DNA from: Corynebacterium suicordis DSM 45110
GTDB taxonomy: Bacteria; Actinomycetota; Actinomycetes; Mycobacteriales; Mycobacteriaceae
Assembly: GCF_015351405.1 (NCBI RefSeq)
Contig: NZ_JADKMY010000002.1
Coordinates: forward strand, 62,001 to 126,000
Length of the DNA stretch: 64,000 nt
Reading direction: 5' to 3'
Shown here: one piece after another, positions 9,508-17,988 of the stretch
How the letters are laid out: the number at the start of each line of letters is the position of its first letter
Position numbering within the stretch: position 1 is the first letter of the stretch
Translations under genes and position numbers: made by a program
The notes under the pieces: model-generated
Seen by the model: only the letters and a program-made list of their open reading frames with translations
Told to the model about the DNA's origin: nothing
Databases searched by the model: none

Positions 9508-10845
9508 TTAACCCGCCGCGGGGGCCGGTTTTGCCGTGCCCCTTAATCGACGCCTCCCCACCACGCGATCAGCAATCACCACGCACAGTGCGAACGCGCC
9601 GATGCACGCAGCGATCCAAAACGCCTGTTGAAACGCGAACGCAGAGGCGGCAATTCCCAGCAGAATTGCGCCGATGCCAGTGCCGGAATCAAAGGTCATG
9701 TTCCACAGGGCGCTGGCCAAGGTGGTTTTCTCGTTCGGCAAGCGCTCGAAGAGCATCAGCAATGCCTCGTTTTGCACGAGACCAAAGCCCAAGCCAAAGA
9801 TGCTGGCGGCAGCAAAAGCTCCTGCCACCAGGGGAATTCCCACCGGTGCCAGGGCGATCAGTATCCCGGCCAGAATCAAGCCCGTAATGCCACAACCCAG
9901 GCCGATCCCAGCCAGGTGTCCCGCTTCGCCACGCTTCATGGTGTGGCGACCAGCGATGATCCTGCCCAGCATCTGCATGCCACCCAGCACCGAGAGTCCC
10001 GCCGCGGAAATCAAGGCGGCCACAGTCAAGTCAATGGCTTCCACTGCTGGTGCCAAGAACGTGCTGAACGCCGCAAAGCCCGTGGCTATCGCGCCAATCG
10101 CCAAGCCCGGAACGGCTGCCAACTTCCAGGTAGCAGCGGGAATGGGCGCGGCAGATGCCTCGAGGCTGTCCGCGGAATGCGCAGTGGTGGCGTCGGCAAG
10201 AAGAGCATCCTGACCTGCCTTCCTGGCCTTGGACTGATACGGGATCCACCATGCGGCGGCCGAGCCCACCACCGCATAAATGGCGGCCACGGAGAACACC
10301 CACGCTTGACCGTGAGAATTGAGCAGCCACAGACCCAGCGGGAAGCTGATCAGCTGGGCCACGCCCACCGCCGTGCCCAGGGCAGCCGAGGAATTGCCCA
10401 TCAGTCGGCGGGGCACCAGCTCAGCGATGAGCGCCGATTCCGCCACGGTCACCGCACCGAAACCCATGCCGCGCAGCACCGCAATGCCCAAAAGGACGGG
10501 TGGGGACATATCCACCAGGTAGACCAGCGCGGGCAGGCCGAGCATGATCCCCGCTCCCGCCATCACGGCCGGATACCCCACCACGCGGATCAGCCACGGG
10601 GTGAAGGCTTGGGTCAGGACGGTCGCACCCATGAACACGCCGGTGGACAGGCCCGCCAAGGATTCCGAACCGCCATGCTGAATCACGGTCAACGGAATGA
10701 CCGGCAGGAGGAGCGTCCACCCGCCGAATGCGCAGAAGACGGAAATGAGCGTGGCGAACAGGCCGGGAGCTTTCCAGACACTCGTGATCTGTTCGAGCTC
10801 GGCAGTGCTGAGGGCAGGCTGACGCGAAAAAGAAATAGATGCCAT
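9508..10845 (-). CDS. Major facilitator superfamily transporter in the his operon
   Basis: This 445-residue protein has about twelve hydrophobic helices in two halves separated by a polar loop near residues 205-235. The segment between helices 2 and 3 ([20 protein letters not shown]) and [23 protein letters not shown], with the MGNSSAALG region, fit drug/metabolite MFS antiporters. It starts 8 nt after hisB and ends 11 nt before hisH, so it is co-transcribed with histidine synthesis. Substrate cannot be assigned. Export of a pathway product or of a toxic analogue would suit the context but is only inference. Confidence 0.8.
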   Translation of the reverse strand: MASISFSRQPALSTAELEQITSVWKAPGLFATLISVFCAFGGWTLLLPVIPLTVIQHGGSESLAGLSTGVFMGATVLTQAFTPWLIRVVGYPAVMAGAGIMLGLPALVYLVDMSPPVLLGIAVLRGMGFGAVTVAESALIAELVPRRLMGNSSAALGTAVGVAQLISFPLGLWLLNSHGQAWVFSVAAIYAVVGSAAAWWIPYQSKARKAGQDALLADATTAHSADSLEASAAPIPAATWKLAAVPGLAIGAIATGFAAFSTFLAPAVEAIDLTVAALISAAGLSVLGGMQMLGRIIAGRHTMKRGEAGHLAGIGLGCGITGLILAGILIALAPVGIPLVAGAFAAASIFGLGFGLVQNEALLMLFERLPNEKTTLASALWNMTFDSGTGIGAILLGIAASAFAFQQAFWIAACIGAFALCVVIADRVVGRRRLRGTAKPAPAAG

Positions 10846-10853
10846 TGGGGGTT

Positions 10854-11468
10854 CTAGAGCGCGCCCTTGGTGGAGGGAACGCCAGACACCCGTGGGTCAT
10901 TCTCGGTAGCTGCGCGCAGTGCACGTGCCACGGCCTTGAATTCTGCCTCGGTGATGTGGTGCGGATCGCGACCGTAGATGCAGCGCACGTGCAGCGCGAT
11001 GCGGGCGTTCAGCGCCAAAGTTTCGAAGAAGTGCTGGTTGATCACGGTGGCGTAGTGTCCACCGATCACCGTGTGTAGCAGCGCATCGGGCTCACCGGTG
11101 CCCACGTAATACGGGCGGCCGGAGACGTCCACGGAGGCATGCGCGAGGGTCTCATCCATCGGAATGTAGGCGTCTCCGAAGCGGCGGATGCCCTCCTTCG
11201 TGCCCAGTGCCTCCCCCAGCGCCTGGCCCAGCACGATGGCCGTGTCTTCCACGGTGTGGTGCGCGTCGATCTCAATATCGCCCTTGGCCTGCACAGTCAG
11301 GTCGAAAGAGCCGTGCGCACCGAAGGCGGTCAGCATGTGGTCGAAGAATGGCAACCCGGTGGAAATCTCGGTCTTCCCCTGGCCGTCCAGGTTGATTTCC
11401 ACGGTGATATCCGATTCACGGGTGGCACGGCTCACGCGCCCAATGCGCTGATTAGCTTGCTGGCTCAT
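10854..11468 (-). CDS. hisB: Imidazoleglycerol-phosphate dehydratase
   Basis: HisB dehydrates imidazole glycerol phosphate to imidazole acetol phosphate. The 204-residue monofunctional form has the manganese-binding motifs FFDHML (about 41-46), DAHHTVED (about 68-75) and [12 protein letters not shown] (about 168-179). It lacks the N-terminal phosphatase domain of enteric HisB, so histidinol-phosphate phosphatase must be a separate protein. It lies 30 nt downstream of hisC, with an A-rich weak ribosome-binding region. Confidence 0.96.
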   Translation of the reverse strand: MSQQANQRIGRVSRATRESDITVEINLDGQGKTEISTGLPFFDHMLTAFGAHGSFDLTVQAKGDIEIDAHHTVEDTAIVLGQALGEALGTKEGIRRFGDAYIPMDETLAHASVDVSGRPYYVGTGEPDALLHTVIGGHYATVINQHFFETLALNARIALHVRCIYGRDPHHITEAEFKAVARALRAATENDPRVSGVPSTKGAL

Positions 11469-11498
11469 GAGTTCTTCGTTTCTTTCTGCGTGGGGTTC

Positions 11499-12611
11499 TT
11501 AGTTAGTGCGGTTCTTAATTTTCGACGCCAAGGCCGATGCTGCCTCTAAGAATGCATCGTTTTCCTGCGGGAGGCCAATGGTGGTTCGCAGCCACCCGTC
11601 CACTCCGACATCTCGGATCAGCACATCGCGGTCCAGGAATTCCTGCCACATGGCGTGCGAATCGTGGAACCTGCCGAAGAAGACGAAGTTGGAGTGGGAA
11701 TCGATGGTGTGGAATCCCAGCTCGCGCAGTGCTGCCACCACGCGATCGCGTTCTTCCCGCAGCTTATCCACGGTGGCCAAGGTGTCCTGGCTGTGGCGCA
11801 ATGCCGCGGTGGCCGCAGCCTGGGAGAGCGTGGAGAGGTGGTACGGCAGGCGGACCAGCATCACTGCCTCGATAAACGCGGGATCAGCCACGAAATAACC
11901 CAGGCGGCCACCGGCGAAATCGAAGGCCTTGCTCATGGTGCGGGAAACCACCAGCTTGGTGGGGTATTCCTGCAGCAATGTGACCGCGGAGGGTTCATCA
12001 GAGAATTCCGCGTATGCCTCGTCCACGATCACGATGCCCGGCGCGATCTCCAACAGTTCTCGGATATCAGCCAGCGGGGTGATGTTGCCCGTGGGGTTAT
12101 TCGGGGTGGTGACAAAGATGATGTTCGGCTTCTTCTCCCCGATGATCGCGCGGGCGGAGTCCATGTTGATGGCGAACTCATCTGCCTCCTTGCGAGCAAG
12201 GCTGAGGAATTCCGTCTGCGTGCCGGCAGCCAGGATGGGGTGCATCGAGTAGCTCGGGGTGAAGCCCAGGGCAGAGCGGCCAGGCCCGCCGAAAGCCTGC
12301 AGCAGTTGCTGCAGAACCTCGTTGGAACCGTTGGCTGCCCACACGTGCTCTTTGTCCACCTCTACCCCGGTTTGCCGAGACACATAGCGGGCCAGCTCTG
12401 TGCGCAGGCCTATCGCATCCCGGTCTGGGTAGCGGTTCAGCTCCGCGCCCAGCTCACGCACTGCCTGGGCGATCTCTTCGATGATCGCCTGGCTGGGTGC
12501 ATAAGGGTTCTCGTTGGTATTGAGCTGGTTAGTCACCTTGAGCTGAGGTGCGCCGTAAGCGGACTGACCGCGCAACTCCTCACGGATAGGCAGATCCGAA
12601 AGCTGTGCCAT
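11499..12611 (-). CDS. hisC: Histidinol-phosphate aminotransferase
   Basis: HisC transaminates imidazole acetol phosphate using glutamate. The 370-residue fold-type I PLP enzyme has NPNNPTG-type motif TTPNNPTGN (168-176), the aspartate in [11 protein letters not shown], and PLP lysine K228 in [13 protein letters not shown]. The ATG has GGAGGG 9 nt upstream. A 91-nt spacer carrying short tandem repeats separates it from hisD. The last coding bases include a copy of the recurrent 11-mer TTTCGACGCCA (11520-11530). Confidence 0.96.
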   Translation of the reverse strand: MAQLSDLPIREELRGQSAYGAPQLKVTNQLNTNENPYAPSQAIIEEIAQAVRELGAELNRYPDRDAIGLRTELARYVSRQTGVEVDKEHVWAANGSNEVLQQLLQAFGGPGRSALGFTPSYSMHPILAAGTQTEFLSLARKEADEFAINMDSARAIIGEKKPNIIFVTTPNNPTGNITPLADIRELLEIAPGIVIVDEAYAEFSDEPSAVTLLQEYPTKLVVSRTMSKAFDFAGGRLGYFVADPAFIEAVMLVRLPYHLSTLSQAAATAALRHSQDTLATVDKLREERDRVVAALRELGFHTIDSHSNFVFFGRFHDSHAMWQEFLDRDVLIRDVGVDGWLRTTIGLPQENDAFLEAASALASKIKNRTN

Positions 12612-12626
12612 GGTGTGAATCCCTCC

Positions 12627-12685
12627 GGGCTTATTTGAGTAACGGGCTGAATTTGAGTGACGGGCTTAATTGGGTAAAAGGCTTG
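12627..12685. repeat. Imperfect 17-18 bp tandem repeat between hisD and hisC
   Basis: Three successive units begin GGGCT: GGGCTTATTTGAGTAAC (12627-12643), GGGCTGAATTTGAGTGAC (12644-12661) and GGGCTTAATTGGGTAAAA (12662-12679). A truncated fourth, GGCTTG, follows. They lie just upstream of the hisC ribosome-binding site on the minus strand. The repeat fills most of the otherwise empty hisD-hisC gap. It may simply be slippage-derived. Confidence 0.7.
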
Positions 12686-12702
12686 CTGCGTCGAAACGAG
12701 GA

Positions 12703-14004
12703 TTAATGATTGAAGCGCGCGGAGATGGCTTCCCCGTGTGCGGGAAGGCGCTCTTCCTTGGACAGCGCAATCACGGTATCCGCCACGTCCTGCAGCGCGG
12801 CTTTGTCGTAATTCACCACGTGGATGGACTTCAGGAACGTGTGTGTGGACAGCCCGGAGCTGTGACGCGCCGAGCCAGAGGTGGGCAGCACATGGTTGGA
12901 ACCCGCGGAGTAATCCCCCAGCGGCACTGGACTGTAGCGGCCAATGAAAATGGCTCCGGCGTTTACGATTCTGCTTGCCACCTGCTCAGCATCACGAGTG
13001 TGAATCTCCAGGTGCTCGGCCGCATAAGCGTTTGCCGCGGCCACGGCTGCATCCAGTGAATCCACCAGCACGATGCCACTTTGCACTCCCTCGAGCGCTT
13101 CCTTCACCCGCTCCGCGTTCAGCGTCACTGAATAACGCGCGTCCACTTCGCGATCCACTGCATCGGCAAATTCCTCAGACGTAGTGATGAGTACCGAAGC
13201 CGCCATGGGGTCATGCTCAGCCTGGCTAATCAGGTCATAGGCCACCTCCACTGCATCTGCAGTCTCGTCAGCCACGATCGCAATCTCGGTGGGTCCTGCC
13301 TCGGAATCAATGCCCACTGTTCCTCGCACCAGCCGCTTAGCCGCAGTGACGAAAATATTGCCCGGCCCGGTGATCAGATCCACGGGTTCCAGCTCTTCTT
13401 CGGCACATCCATACGCCATGAGCGCCACCGCTTGCGCACCACCCACAGCCCACACTTCATCCACTCCCAGCAGGGCGCAGGCAGCCAGGATGGTCGCGTG
13501 AGGCCAGCCTTCTGGCTGTGGTGGTGAGGCGATTACTAGGGATTCGACGCCAGCCTCTTGAGCCGGCACCACATTCATGATGACTGAAGATGGGTACACC
13601 GCCTTGCCACCGGGCACATACAATCCCACACGCTCGATGGGAACCCAGCGCTCCGTGACTAGCCCGCCCGGCACGATCTCCACGGTGTGGTCTTCCGGCT
13701 TTTGGCTGGCGTGAAAAGCGCGAACTCGCCCAATGGATTCTTCCAAGGCCGCGAGGATTGCTGGCTCCAGGGAGGACAGAGCCTGATCCATGACTTCTTG
13801 CGGCACGCGAACGGACTCTGGAACCACGCCGTCGAACTTCTGCCCGTATTCCAAGGCGGCAGCTGCTCCGCGCTGGCGGATATCCTCCACCACGGGTGCC
13901 ACGGTGGGGATCACCGAATCCACGTCCGTGCCGCCACGGGGAAGCGCGCGGCGGAGTTCGGACGTGGTGGGGGTCTGACCTCTGAGATCAATCCGGCTAA
14001 GCAT
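12703..14004 (-). CDS. hisD: Histidinol dehydrogenase
   Basis: HisD oxidises histidinol to histidine in two NAD-dependent steps. The protein has 433 residues from ATG at 14004, chosen because AGGAGGA lies about 8 nt upstream; a TTG six codons earlier overlaps that site and is unlikely. The family segment [11 protein letters not shown] (about 244-254) and the C-terminal [18 protein letters not shown] zinc/catalytic region are intact. It is the first gene of the his-trp run and diverges from the gene at 14190, so the operon promoter should lie in 14005-14189. Confidence 0.96.
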   Translation of the reverse strand: MLSRIDLRGQTPTTSELRRALPRGGTDVDSVIPTVAPVVEDIRQRGAAAALEYGQKFDGVVPESVRVPQEVMDQALSSLEPAILAALEESIGRVRAFHASQKPEDHTVEIVPGGLVTERWVPIERVGLYVPGGKAVYPSSVIMNVVPAQEAGVESLVIASPPQPEGWPHATILAACALLGVDEVWAVGGAQAVALMAYGCAEEELEPVDLITGPGNIFVTAAKRLVRGTVGIDSEAGPTEIAIVADETADAVEVAYDLISQAEHDPMAASVLITTSEEFADAVDREVDARYSVTLNAERVKEALEGVQSGIVLVDSLDAAVAAANAYAAEHLEIHTRDAEQVASRIVNAGAIFIGRYSPVPLGDYSAGSNHVLPTSGSARHSSGLSTHTFLKSIHVVNYDKAALQDVADTVIALSKEERLPAHGEAISARFNH

Positions 14005-14189
14005 CGGCGATGTCCTCCTCAAAACACGTATCCACGCTTTTCACTAGGGTGGATTTTCTAACCTATGGAGCGATCTTACTCAGCGCCCAAGACAATCCAG
14101 GTGCTCGGGTGAATCGAAGACATGTGATTCATCTGCTTGCACTGCCACATATGCCCACCTTGAGTAGAGCTCGGAGAGGATGGAGTCCC
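14005..14189. promoter_or_regulatory. Divergent intergenic region, probable hisD operon promoter
   Basis: These 185 bp separate divergent hisD and the gene at 14190. On the minus strand TAGGTT (14060-14065) could be the hisD -10, with TTGGGC (14085-14090) as a -35 at a loose 19-nt spacing. AGGAGGA then precedes the ATG. I see no T-box motif and no histidine-rich leader peptide. Confidence 0.35.
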
Positions 14190-16097
14190 ATGGCACAGAC
14201 CATCACGTCACTGCTCACTGAATCCGCCTCGGCCACTGCCGCTGGCGATACGCAGCGCAGCTGGCAGCTCATTAATGATTACGCCCAGCACTTCTGGCTG
14301 GTTGATGAGCAGGAGATTCCCCAGGAGCTACTGGGCGACTACTACTCTGTTCGCGCTGCAGCTGCAGATTGGCTGGGTTTGGATGATGAGGCCGTGCAAG
14401 CGCTGTTCAGTCTCGAGTCGTGGGCCAAACAGAGCAATAACCACGAGGCAGCGCTCATCGCCAGGTCTCATTTGGCTTATCTCTCCCTGAATCGCAGTTC
14501 TCATCCCGTCTTTCCCCTGCCTCCCGCGGATCAACTCCTGGCCGATATCGCCGAGCGAATGAACCAATGGCGCCCACATGCAGATTCGCCAACGGTCAAG
14601 GATGACCCCAATCTGACGTGGCAAACGGCGGATCCTCGCCAGGCCAGCATGCTGACCGCAGCTGCCACTACCGCGCACAACGTGGCCACTAATCTATTGT
14701 CCGGAGATGCGCCGGTCCCCTCCGGCTCGAACGAGATGCCCGCAGACTCTGCTGGCTCCTCTGAGCCGCGCGAAGTTCAGCCCGCTCTCAATTCGGAACA
14801 GATAGCCAAGCTGGTGGAATTTTTCGCCACCATGGTTCGACGCTTTGGTAAAAATTCCTCAACACAGGCCGATAAACTGCTCTGGTTCTCTCAAGAGCAT
14901 TGGGCCGCTGGGCGTTTGGAACAAGCCAAGCAAATGGCCCGCGAAGTGCTGGAACTCACCACGCAACCCGTGGCTCAGTTCGAAGCCCACTTCATGCTCG
15001 GCCACTTTGCCATGCTCGAGAATCTGCAGGCCGCGATGATTCCCCGCCAGGAGCATCTGAATCCCGAAGGCATGGGCCAGGAGTTGCTGGATCTTCCCGA
15101 TTTCGGTTTGGCCGATGAGTCCGCCACCTCTGTGGACACGGATCAGGAAGTAGCGACGCATTGGAGTCGCTGTGCAGAGATCGCCCTAGAAATTGAGGCT
15201 CCCGCGCTCGCGCTGGAGCGCGCTGAGTTGGCTTGTCGCACTCTCTCTGCGCTGGGGCGGGAAGGGGACGCATGGGCATTGGCCTCGCGCATGGTGGAAG
15301 CCACCCGTGGCATTCCCATGTGCCCTGCCATTTTGGACATGCGAGCCATGCTCTCCCAGGCGGCTTTCATGTCCGGGTTGCACCAGGAGGCCTGGGATCA
15401 TGCCCGCGCGGTAGCGGAATGGTCAGAGTTCACGCCGAACGTGGAACGCACCATCGCCTGCTACACCATCGCCACCTTTGCTGGCCTAGAGCTGGGGTTG
15501 GATACGGAAGTGCTGCAGCTGCAGGATCGGCGTGCGCAGCTGTATCGGCAAGCCGGGCAGTACGTCAACGCGTCCCAGGTATTGCAGTCCCTGGCCATGA
15601 GTGGGGATCTGGAATATCACGAGGCTATTGAGCTCATGCACGAGGCGCGGGAACTTCTGCGCAGCGTCGATGGCCAAGGTGCCGATGAGCACAGCGCCAA
15701 TGACCGCAGCTTTGATAACCCAGGATCGAATCAGGATGCCCCCTCTGCAGAGGAAATGGCCGCAGAAGATATCGCCTGGAATGTTGCTGAATGGCACCTG
15801 ACCATGGCGCACATCGTGGTGGAAGAAGATGAAGTCATCACTCATGCGCGAAAGGCCGCGGAGCAATTCGGAGTGGCCAATGACCCCATGAAGGAGTCCA
15901 TGTCTTGGCTCACGCTGGCCGGAGGTCTCCTCGCACTGGGCGATACCTCAGAGGCCGATAGCGCGATCACGCAAGCCACCACTGCGCTACCCGATCTCAA
16001 ACTCTGGCATCAGGAGACAGACGCGGACTTCGATCCCGTGATCAGCGAGCTAGTGGAGCACTACCAGTACATCTTGGACTTCCGGAAGACTGAATAG
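14190..16097 (+). CDS. Large helical hypothetical protein, possibly TPR-like
   Basis: This 635-residue soluble protein has no signal peptide or membrane segment. It is rich in Ala, Leu, Glu and Trp, with repeated amphipathic helices such as LINDYAQHFWLVDEQEI and AAADWLGLDDEAVQALFSLESW. A Gln/Ser-rich linker lies near residues 172-196. The pattern resembles a tetratricopeptide-type helical repeat protein, but no consensus repeat is clear. The start ATG is preceded by GGAGAGGATGGAG; an open frame reaches back to 14010, but that would overlap hisD. It diverges from the his operon. Function unknown. Confidence 0.75.
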   Translation: MAQTITSLLTESASATAAGDTQRSWQLINDYAQHFWLVDEQEIPQELLGDYYSVRAAAADWLGLDDEAVQALFSLESWAKQSNNHEAALIARSHLAYLSLNRSSHPVFPLPPADQLLADIAERMNQWRPHADSPTVKDDPNLTWQTADPRQASMLTAAATTAHNVATNLLSGDAPVPSGSNEMPADSAGSSEPREVQPALNSEQIAKLVEFFATMVRRFGKNSSTQADKLLWFSQEHWAAGRLEQAKQMAREVLELTTQPVAQFEAHFMLGHFAMLENLQAAMIPRQEHLNPEGMGQELLDLPDFGLADESATSVDTDQEVATHWSRCAEIALEIEAPALALERAELACRTLSALGREGDAWALASRMVEATRGIPMCPAILDMRAMLSQAAFMSGLHQEAWDHARAVAEWSEFTPNVERTIACYTIATFAGLELGLDTEVLQLQDRRAQLYRQAGQYVNASQVLQSLAMSGDLEYHEAIELMHEARELLRSVDGQGADEHSANDRSFDNPGSNQDAPSAEEMAAEDIAWNVAEWHLTMAHIVVEEDEVITHARKAAEQFGVANDPMKESMSWLTLAGGLLALGDTSEADSAITQATTALPDLKLWHQETDADFDPVISELVEHYQYILDFRKTE

Positions 16098-16108
16098 CCC
16101 GCCAATCC

Positions 16109-16663
16109 TCACGGGTGGCGCAGGAATTCCTCGTCAGAGCTGGTGACCGCACCAATCCAGTAGGTCAACATGGCTACTGCTGGGGCCAGCATGATGCCAG
16201 GCCACGGCGAGACAAAATCCACGATGTGGAGAATATCGCCGGGTTGGGCAGAGTTGGCGTCGAAATCCGGGGTTACGGCAGTAACCACCTGTAATCCGAG
16301 GAAGATGAACCACCAGGTTCCGCAGGCGATGCAGGCGGTCACCCAGAGCAATTGTCCGAGCCCGCGGCGGAATTTTCGGAACGCGAACCACGCGAGGATC
16401 AACCCGAGTGCGCAGGTCACGCCGGCAAAAATGAGGAAGCCGCGGAAGCCGGAATCGGCGGTTCCGGGGACTTCTTCCAACCCCTCATTGGGCAGAACCT
16501 GCAGTTGCGTGGTGGGGAAAAATCCTCCCCACACGGCACCCGCGATGCCAAAAAGCACCATGGTGATGACGAAGAACAACGCGCCATCGGCGATTGCTTG
16601 GGGAAGCGCGCGGCGGCGTCTGCTGGAAGTTTTCCCCTTTGAGGGGATGACGATGTGACTCAA
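16109..16663 (-). CDS. Four-helix membrane protein of unknown function
   Basis: The protein has a basic N-terminus (SSRRRRALPQ) and four hydrophobic segments: ALFFVITMVLFGIAGAVWGG, FLIFAGVTCALGLILAWFAF, LLWVTACIACGTWWFIFLGL and GIMLAPAVAMLTYWIGAV. It begins four nt after the stop of the lipoprotein gene at 16668. The start is uncertain: the in-frame candidates are TTG at 16663 (184 residues) and GTG at 16723, which overlaps the upstream gene. TTG is preferred for coupling, although no Shine-Dalgarno is visible. A resemblance to DUF2567-type actinobacterial membrane proteins is only an impression. Confidence 0.65.
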   Translation of the reverse strand: MSHIVIPSKGKTSSRRRRALPQAIADGALFFVITMVLFGIAGAVWGGFFPTTQLQVLPNEGLEEVPGTADSGFRGFLIFAGVTCALGLILAWFAFRKFRRGLGQLLWVTACIACGTWWFIFLGLQVVTAVTPDFDANSAQPGDILHIVDFVSPWPGIMLAPAVAMLTYWIGAVTSSDEEFLRHP

Positions 16664-16667
16664 AGAA

Positions 16668-17291
16668 CTAGTTACAGAACGTCCACTTGCCGCCCTCGCG
16701 GACGTAATTGAGGGACTGCGCACCCTCGTTGCTCGTCACGTCAGCGGTTGCCTGATCGCCGTTGACACGCACATTCTGCACGTCGGAAATGGACGGGGCA
16801 GTGCCACCGATCTGATCGAATGTCAGTTCCTTGGCGGTTTCGGCTTCTTGGCGGAGCTTGGCATCGCCACCATAGCGATTCTTGTACTCGGAGCAGGAGT
16901 TATCCACCGTGTAGGTCAGGAATGTTCCCACGTTATTGCCACCGGCAGCCAGGCCGAAGGTGAGATCGGAGATGGCCTTCGTGTCATCGCCCGATGCAGT
17001 TCCACCGGCGGGAACGCGTGGTTCGTGAGGCTGGGCCAACGCTTCCTCAGCAGCGTTTTGCTGCTCGGCGGCAGCTGCATCTGCCTCGGGGTTTGCCTCG
17101 GAAGGGTTTCCGGAGGCGGATGCAGACGTGCTCTCGGCTGGCTTGGTTTCCTTGCCCTCAGACTGGCTCGCGCTGGTGGACGCGTTGCTGGAAGCGGAAG
17201 TCTCGGTGGAACCCTCATCATCAGAGCCACAGGCAGCGAGGAAAAGAGGGACCACCATCACGGCAGCCAGGAGAGTCTTACGTTGTGTCAT
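16668..17291 (-). CDS. Putative lipoprotein with Ser/Ala-rich linker
   Basis: This 207-residue precursor has the signal peptide MTQRKTLLAAVMVVPLFLAAC, in which the LAAC lipobox marks lipidation at C21. A Ser/Thr/Glu/Ala-rich linker covers about residues 22-95. A small folded C-terminal domain of about 90 residues follows, with two cysteines (NSCSEYKNRYGG and the terminal KWTFCN) and an NTF2-like feel. The start at the signal peptide is preferred over a much longer open frame. It is divergent from tetR (24 nt apart) and leads into the membrane protein at 16109, forming a two-gene envelope unit of unknown role. Confidence 0.8.
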   Translation of the reverse strand: MTQRKTLLAAVMVVPLFLAACGSDDEGSTETSASSNASTSASQSEGKETKPAESTSASASGNPSEANPEADAAAAEQQNAAEEALAQPHEPRVPAGGTASGDDTKAISDLTFGLAAGGNNVGTFLTYTVDNSCSEYKNRYGGDAKLRQEAETAKELTFDQIGGTAPSISDVQNVRVNGDQATADVTSNEGAQSLNYVREGGKWTFCN

Positions 17292-17302
17292 GTCAAGCAG
17301 AC

Positions 17303-17308
17303 TACCCT
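17303..17308 (+). promoter_or_regulatory. -10 hexamer for leaderless tetR
   Basis: TACCCT ends 7 nt before the GTG start at 17316 and there is no Shine-Dalgarno sequence. Transcription would begin at or next to the start codon. Confidence 0.4.
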
Positions 17309-17315
17309 GAATACC

Positions 17316-17879
17316 GTGCAGCTCAACCCCAACACTATTTTGGCGCAGGCTCTGGAAATCCTTCGGGATTACGGCCTGGCTGATCTCACCATGCGCAGAA
17401 TCGCCCGCTCGCTGGACGTGGCGCCGGGTGCGCTGTATTGGCATTTCTCCAGCAAGCAAGCTCTTTTGGGGGCGATCGCGGATCATCTGCTGCTGGATAT
17501 CCCGGCCATTGCTCCGCGGGAGGAAACCGGGCTTTCTCCGTCCGCACAGATGGACCAGCTGCAGTGGGATCAGCTGGTGGAGCTGTGCGTGGATATTTAC
17601 CAAGCGCTCACTTCTCTGCGCGATGGTGCGGAGATCACCCTGGCAGCCATGGCTTCTGGAACTTTGGATCGAGATGTGCGGGCAGAGCTGGAAGCTTTAG
17701 CTGGGACGCGGGGCGCGGTGTGCTTCCACTTTTTATTGGGTGCGGCCATGGACGTGCAGGCACAACAAGCTGTGGCGGCCGCACTGGGAAATTCGGAAGA
17801 TTCCACTGATTTTCCCACCCCCGAACCACAGAAGATTCGCGAACAAGTGGAACTGATCCTGGAGCCACTCCGGCCCTGA
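17316..17879 (+). CDS. TetR-family transcriptional regulator
   Basis: This 187-residue regulator has a classical N-terminal TetR helix-turn-helix: ILAQALEILRDYGLADL, then TMRRIARSLDVAPGALYWHFSSKQALLGAI (about 24-54). The C-terminal ligand/dimer domain is helical. GTG at 17316 is chosen because the frame upstream runs into the divergent lipoprotein, and because -10-like TACCCT sits 7 nt before it. It lies between an envelope gene pair and glgX. Targets could be the divergent lipoprotein, glgX or itself. Confidence 0.88.
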   Translation: MQLNPNTILAQALEILRDYGLADLTMRRIARSLDVAPGALYWHFSSKQALLGAIADHLLLDIPAIAPREETGLSPSAQMDQLQWDQLVELCVDIYQALTSLRDGAEITLAAMASGTLDRDVRAELEALAGTRGAVCFHFLLGAAMDVQAQQAVAAALGNSEDSTDFPTPEPQKIREQVELILEPLRP

Positions 17880-17974
17880 GTAGCTCCGACCGTGAGCCCC
17901 GCCGCAAACCCGCGCTGAATTCCCCCACTTATACCCGCTACCCGCTGCGCACGTTGCGCTGTCTTGAAGCCAGT

Positions 17975-17980
17975 TAGACT
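17975..17980 (+). promoter_or_regulatory. -10 hexamer for possible leaderless glgX
   Basis: TAGACT ends 8 nt before the glgX ATG, and no Shine-Dalgarno sequence intervenes. A TTGCGC 15 nt upstream could act as a -35, though that spacing is short. The 109-bp gap after tetR shows no terminator that I can recognise. Confidence 0.4.
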
Positions 17981-17988
17981 AGACAACT

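Noticed and set aside
14010..14189. N-terminal extension of the helical protein at 14190
   Set aside because: It would start close to the divergent hisD start and crosses the shared promoter region; the ATG at 14190 has a proper ribosome-binding site.
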